DNA from: an uncultured Eubacteriales bacterium
GTDB lineage: Bacteria > Bacillota > Clostridia > Oscillospirales > CAG-272
Length of the DNA: 64,000 nucleotides
Direction of reading: 5' to 3'
NCBI GenBank assembly: GCA_934481515.1
Contig: CAKSPO010000002.1
Coordinates: 1 to 64,000, forward strand
Part shown: piece by piece, positions 63,186 through 64,000 of the stretch
How positions within the stretch are numbered: the stretch's first letter is position 1
Layout of the letters: the number at the start of each line of letters is the position of its first letter
Translations under genes and position numbers: made by a program
The notes under the pieces: model-generated
Told to the model about the DNA's origin: nothing
What the model saw: the letters and a program-made list of their open reading frames with translations, nothing else
The model's database searches: none

Positions 63186-64000
63186 TTAAGCGCCGACCTC
63201 ATAACCGGGATACTGTCCCTCCTGTAGCTGACTTCCGCCGTAAAGGGATTCATAAAGGTCGGTCAGGCTTTCCCATGTGGTAACGCCGACAATTCCGTTC
63301 GGGTTCAGTCCCGCCAGCCGCTGAAAGGCAATGACGGACTCCTGTGTGCGGGGACCGAAATAGCCGGTGGGATCCACCTGCGGAATCTCCTGATAGGTTT
63401 GCCCCACGTAGTTCAGGTATTGCTGCAGCAAGCGCACCGAATCGGAATCGGAACCGATACGCAACGGCACACCGCCGTAAGGAACCGTCACCCCCTCCAC
63501 ATACTCCTGCGGAATGGTGCGGATGATGCCGAGATAAGCATTATAAATGGCGTTCCATGTAAAGGGACCGACAATCCCGTCCACCGTCTGTTCAAAAGTT
63601 CTCTGTGCGGCTTCGACGGCGTTCCGTGTTTCCGGACCGAAAATCCCGTCCTGCGAAATTCCGGGAATGGTGCTGTAATACTGGGAGAGATAATTCAGAT
63701 AATATTGCAGGGTTTCGACGCCGATTCCCGTATCTCCCTCCCGCAAAACGCCCGGATATTGCTGGCTGACCTCCTCCAGACGGATTCCCTCCGAATTCAG
63801 CTCATTCAGGCGTTTGACCCCGCTGTAAATTCGCTGAATGGCGTACCAGGTGGACTTTCCGACAATGCCGTCCGGTGTGAGATTGAAAACCTCCTGAAAC
63901 CGCCGCACCGCCGCCTCGGTATCCTCCGCGAAGATGCCGTCCGTCTGAACAATCTTCGGAATGGACGGGTAATTTGCCGAAATGCGGTTCAGACGAATCT
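63186..64000 (-). CDS. Multi-repeat peptidoglycan-binding protein (partial)
   Basis: The frame is open to the window edge, so the 5' end is missing. At least three PG_binding_1 units of about 90 residues are visible, each with a DGIFGPET/VDGIVGPFTW type core (TDGIFAEDTEAAVRRFQEVF, QDGIFGPETRNAVEAAQRTF, PTGYFGPRTQESVIAFQRLA). The array ends at 63186, with a 29-bp gap to the smaller homologue, and the two are probably one operon. A LysM, spore-coat or lytic domain may lie outside the window. Confidence 0.85.
   Translation of the reverse strand, partial: IRLNRISANYPSIPKIVQTDGIFAEDTEAAVRRFQEVFNLTPDGIVGKSTWYAIQRIYSGVKRLNELNSEGIRLEEVSQQYPGVLREGDTGIGVETLQYYLNYLSQYYSTIPGISQDGIFGPETRNAVEAAQRTFEQTVDGIVGPFTWNAIYNAYLGIIRTIPQEYVEGVTVPYGGVPLRIGSDSDSVRLLQQYLNYVGQTYQEIPQVDPTGYFGPRTQESVIAFQRLAGLNPNGIVGVTTWESLTDLYESLYGGSQLQEGQYPGYEVGA

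Overview
This window looks like a chromosomal segment of a low-to-mid-GC anaerobic member of the Firmicutes (class Clostridia, gut Oscillospirales/Christensenellales-like; genus not assignable by eye). The reasons are a ctsR-mcsA-mcsB-clpC heat-shock operon, an L21-Prp-L27 operon whose L27 carries the cleavable N-terminal extension, a threonine T-box, a long Alu-type SRP RNA, a V-type (Na+-type) ATPase operon, DAT-type D-amino acid transaminase, S-layer homology domains and AGGAGG-type ribosome binding sites. No rRNA operon, CRISPR array or complete transposon is present.

Layout. 1-575: edge of an integrated mobile element ending in a tRNA-Ser 3' fragment. 600-4240: a decaying two-component/c-di-GMP signalling locus (one intact GGDEF-REC-HD-GYP protein, an Hpt protein, several broken kinase pieces) preceded on the minus strand by a probable c-di-GMP-I riboswitch. 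4809-10924: minus-strand glycan operon (GH3 hexosaminidase, a frameshifted small gene, NAD(P)-binding protein, HAD phosphatase/mutase, GH78 rhamnosidase). 11266-17380: zinc-ribbon protein, tmRNA, and the CtsR-controlled class III heat-shock operon. 17400-22450: XRE regulator, cell-wall glucosaminidase, D-amino acid transaminase, a membrane protein. 22608-31493: nine-gene V-ATPase operon in the order H-I-K-E-C-F-A-B-D. 31679-35743: a carrier protein/MBOAT/SGNH O-acylation cassette plus a lipoprotein. 36021-40326: thrS with T-box, mgsA, an SLH-domain protein. 40540-43026: a structured RNA leader followed by an unusual RNase III with two dsRNA-binding domains, then a ZIP transporter with a palindromic metal-type operator. 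43082-46067: an accessory region around two tRNA-Leu genes with repeated tRNA 3' ends, an AT-rich orphan gene, an RHH regulator facing a nonsense-interrupted DUF1796 gene. 46148-53144: ribosomal proteins, VanY-type peptidase, SDR, secreted metallo-beta-lactamase-fold protein, DeoR regulator, exonuclease, EamA transporter. 53217-64000: tRNA-Gly, release factor 3, a second MBL-fold lipoprotein, recR-ybaB-dnaX, a sugar isomerase-like protein, SRP RNA, DUF5662 protein, XRE-membrane protein and two peptidoglycan-binding-repeat proteins.

Most of the window is ordinary housekeeping. The parts worth a second look are the RNase III variant with its long structured leader (40541-41991), the tandem tRNA-Leu 3'-end repeats (43879-44941), the phased operator between the RHH regulator and the DUF1796 gene (45022-46067), and the collapsed c-di-GMP locus with its riboswitch (600-4240).
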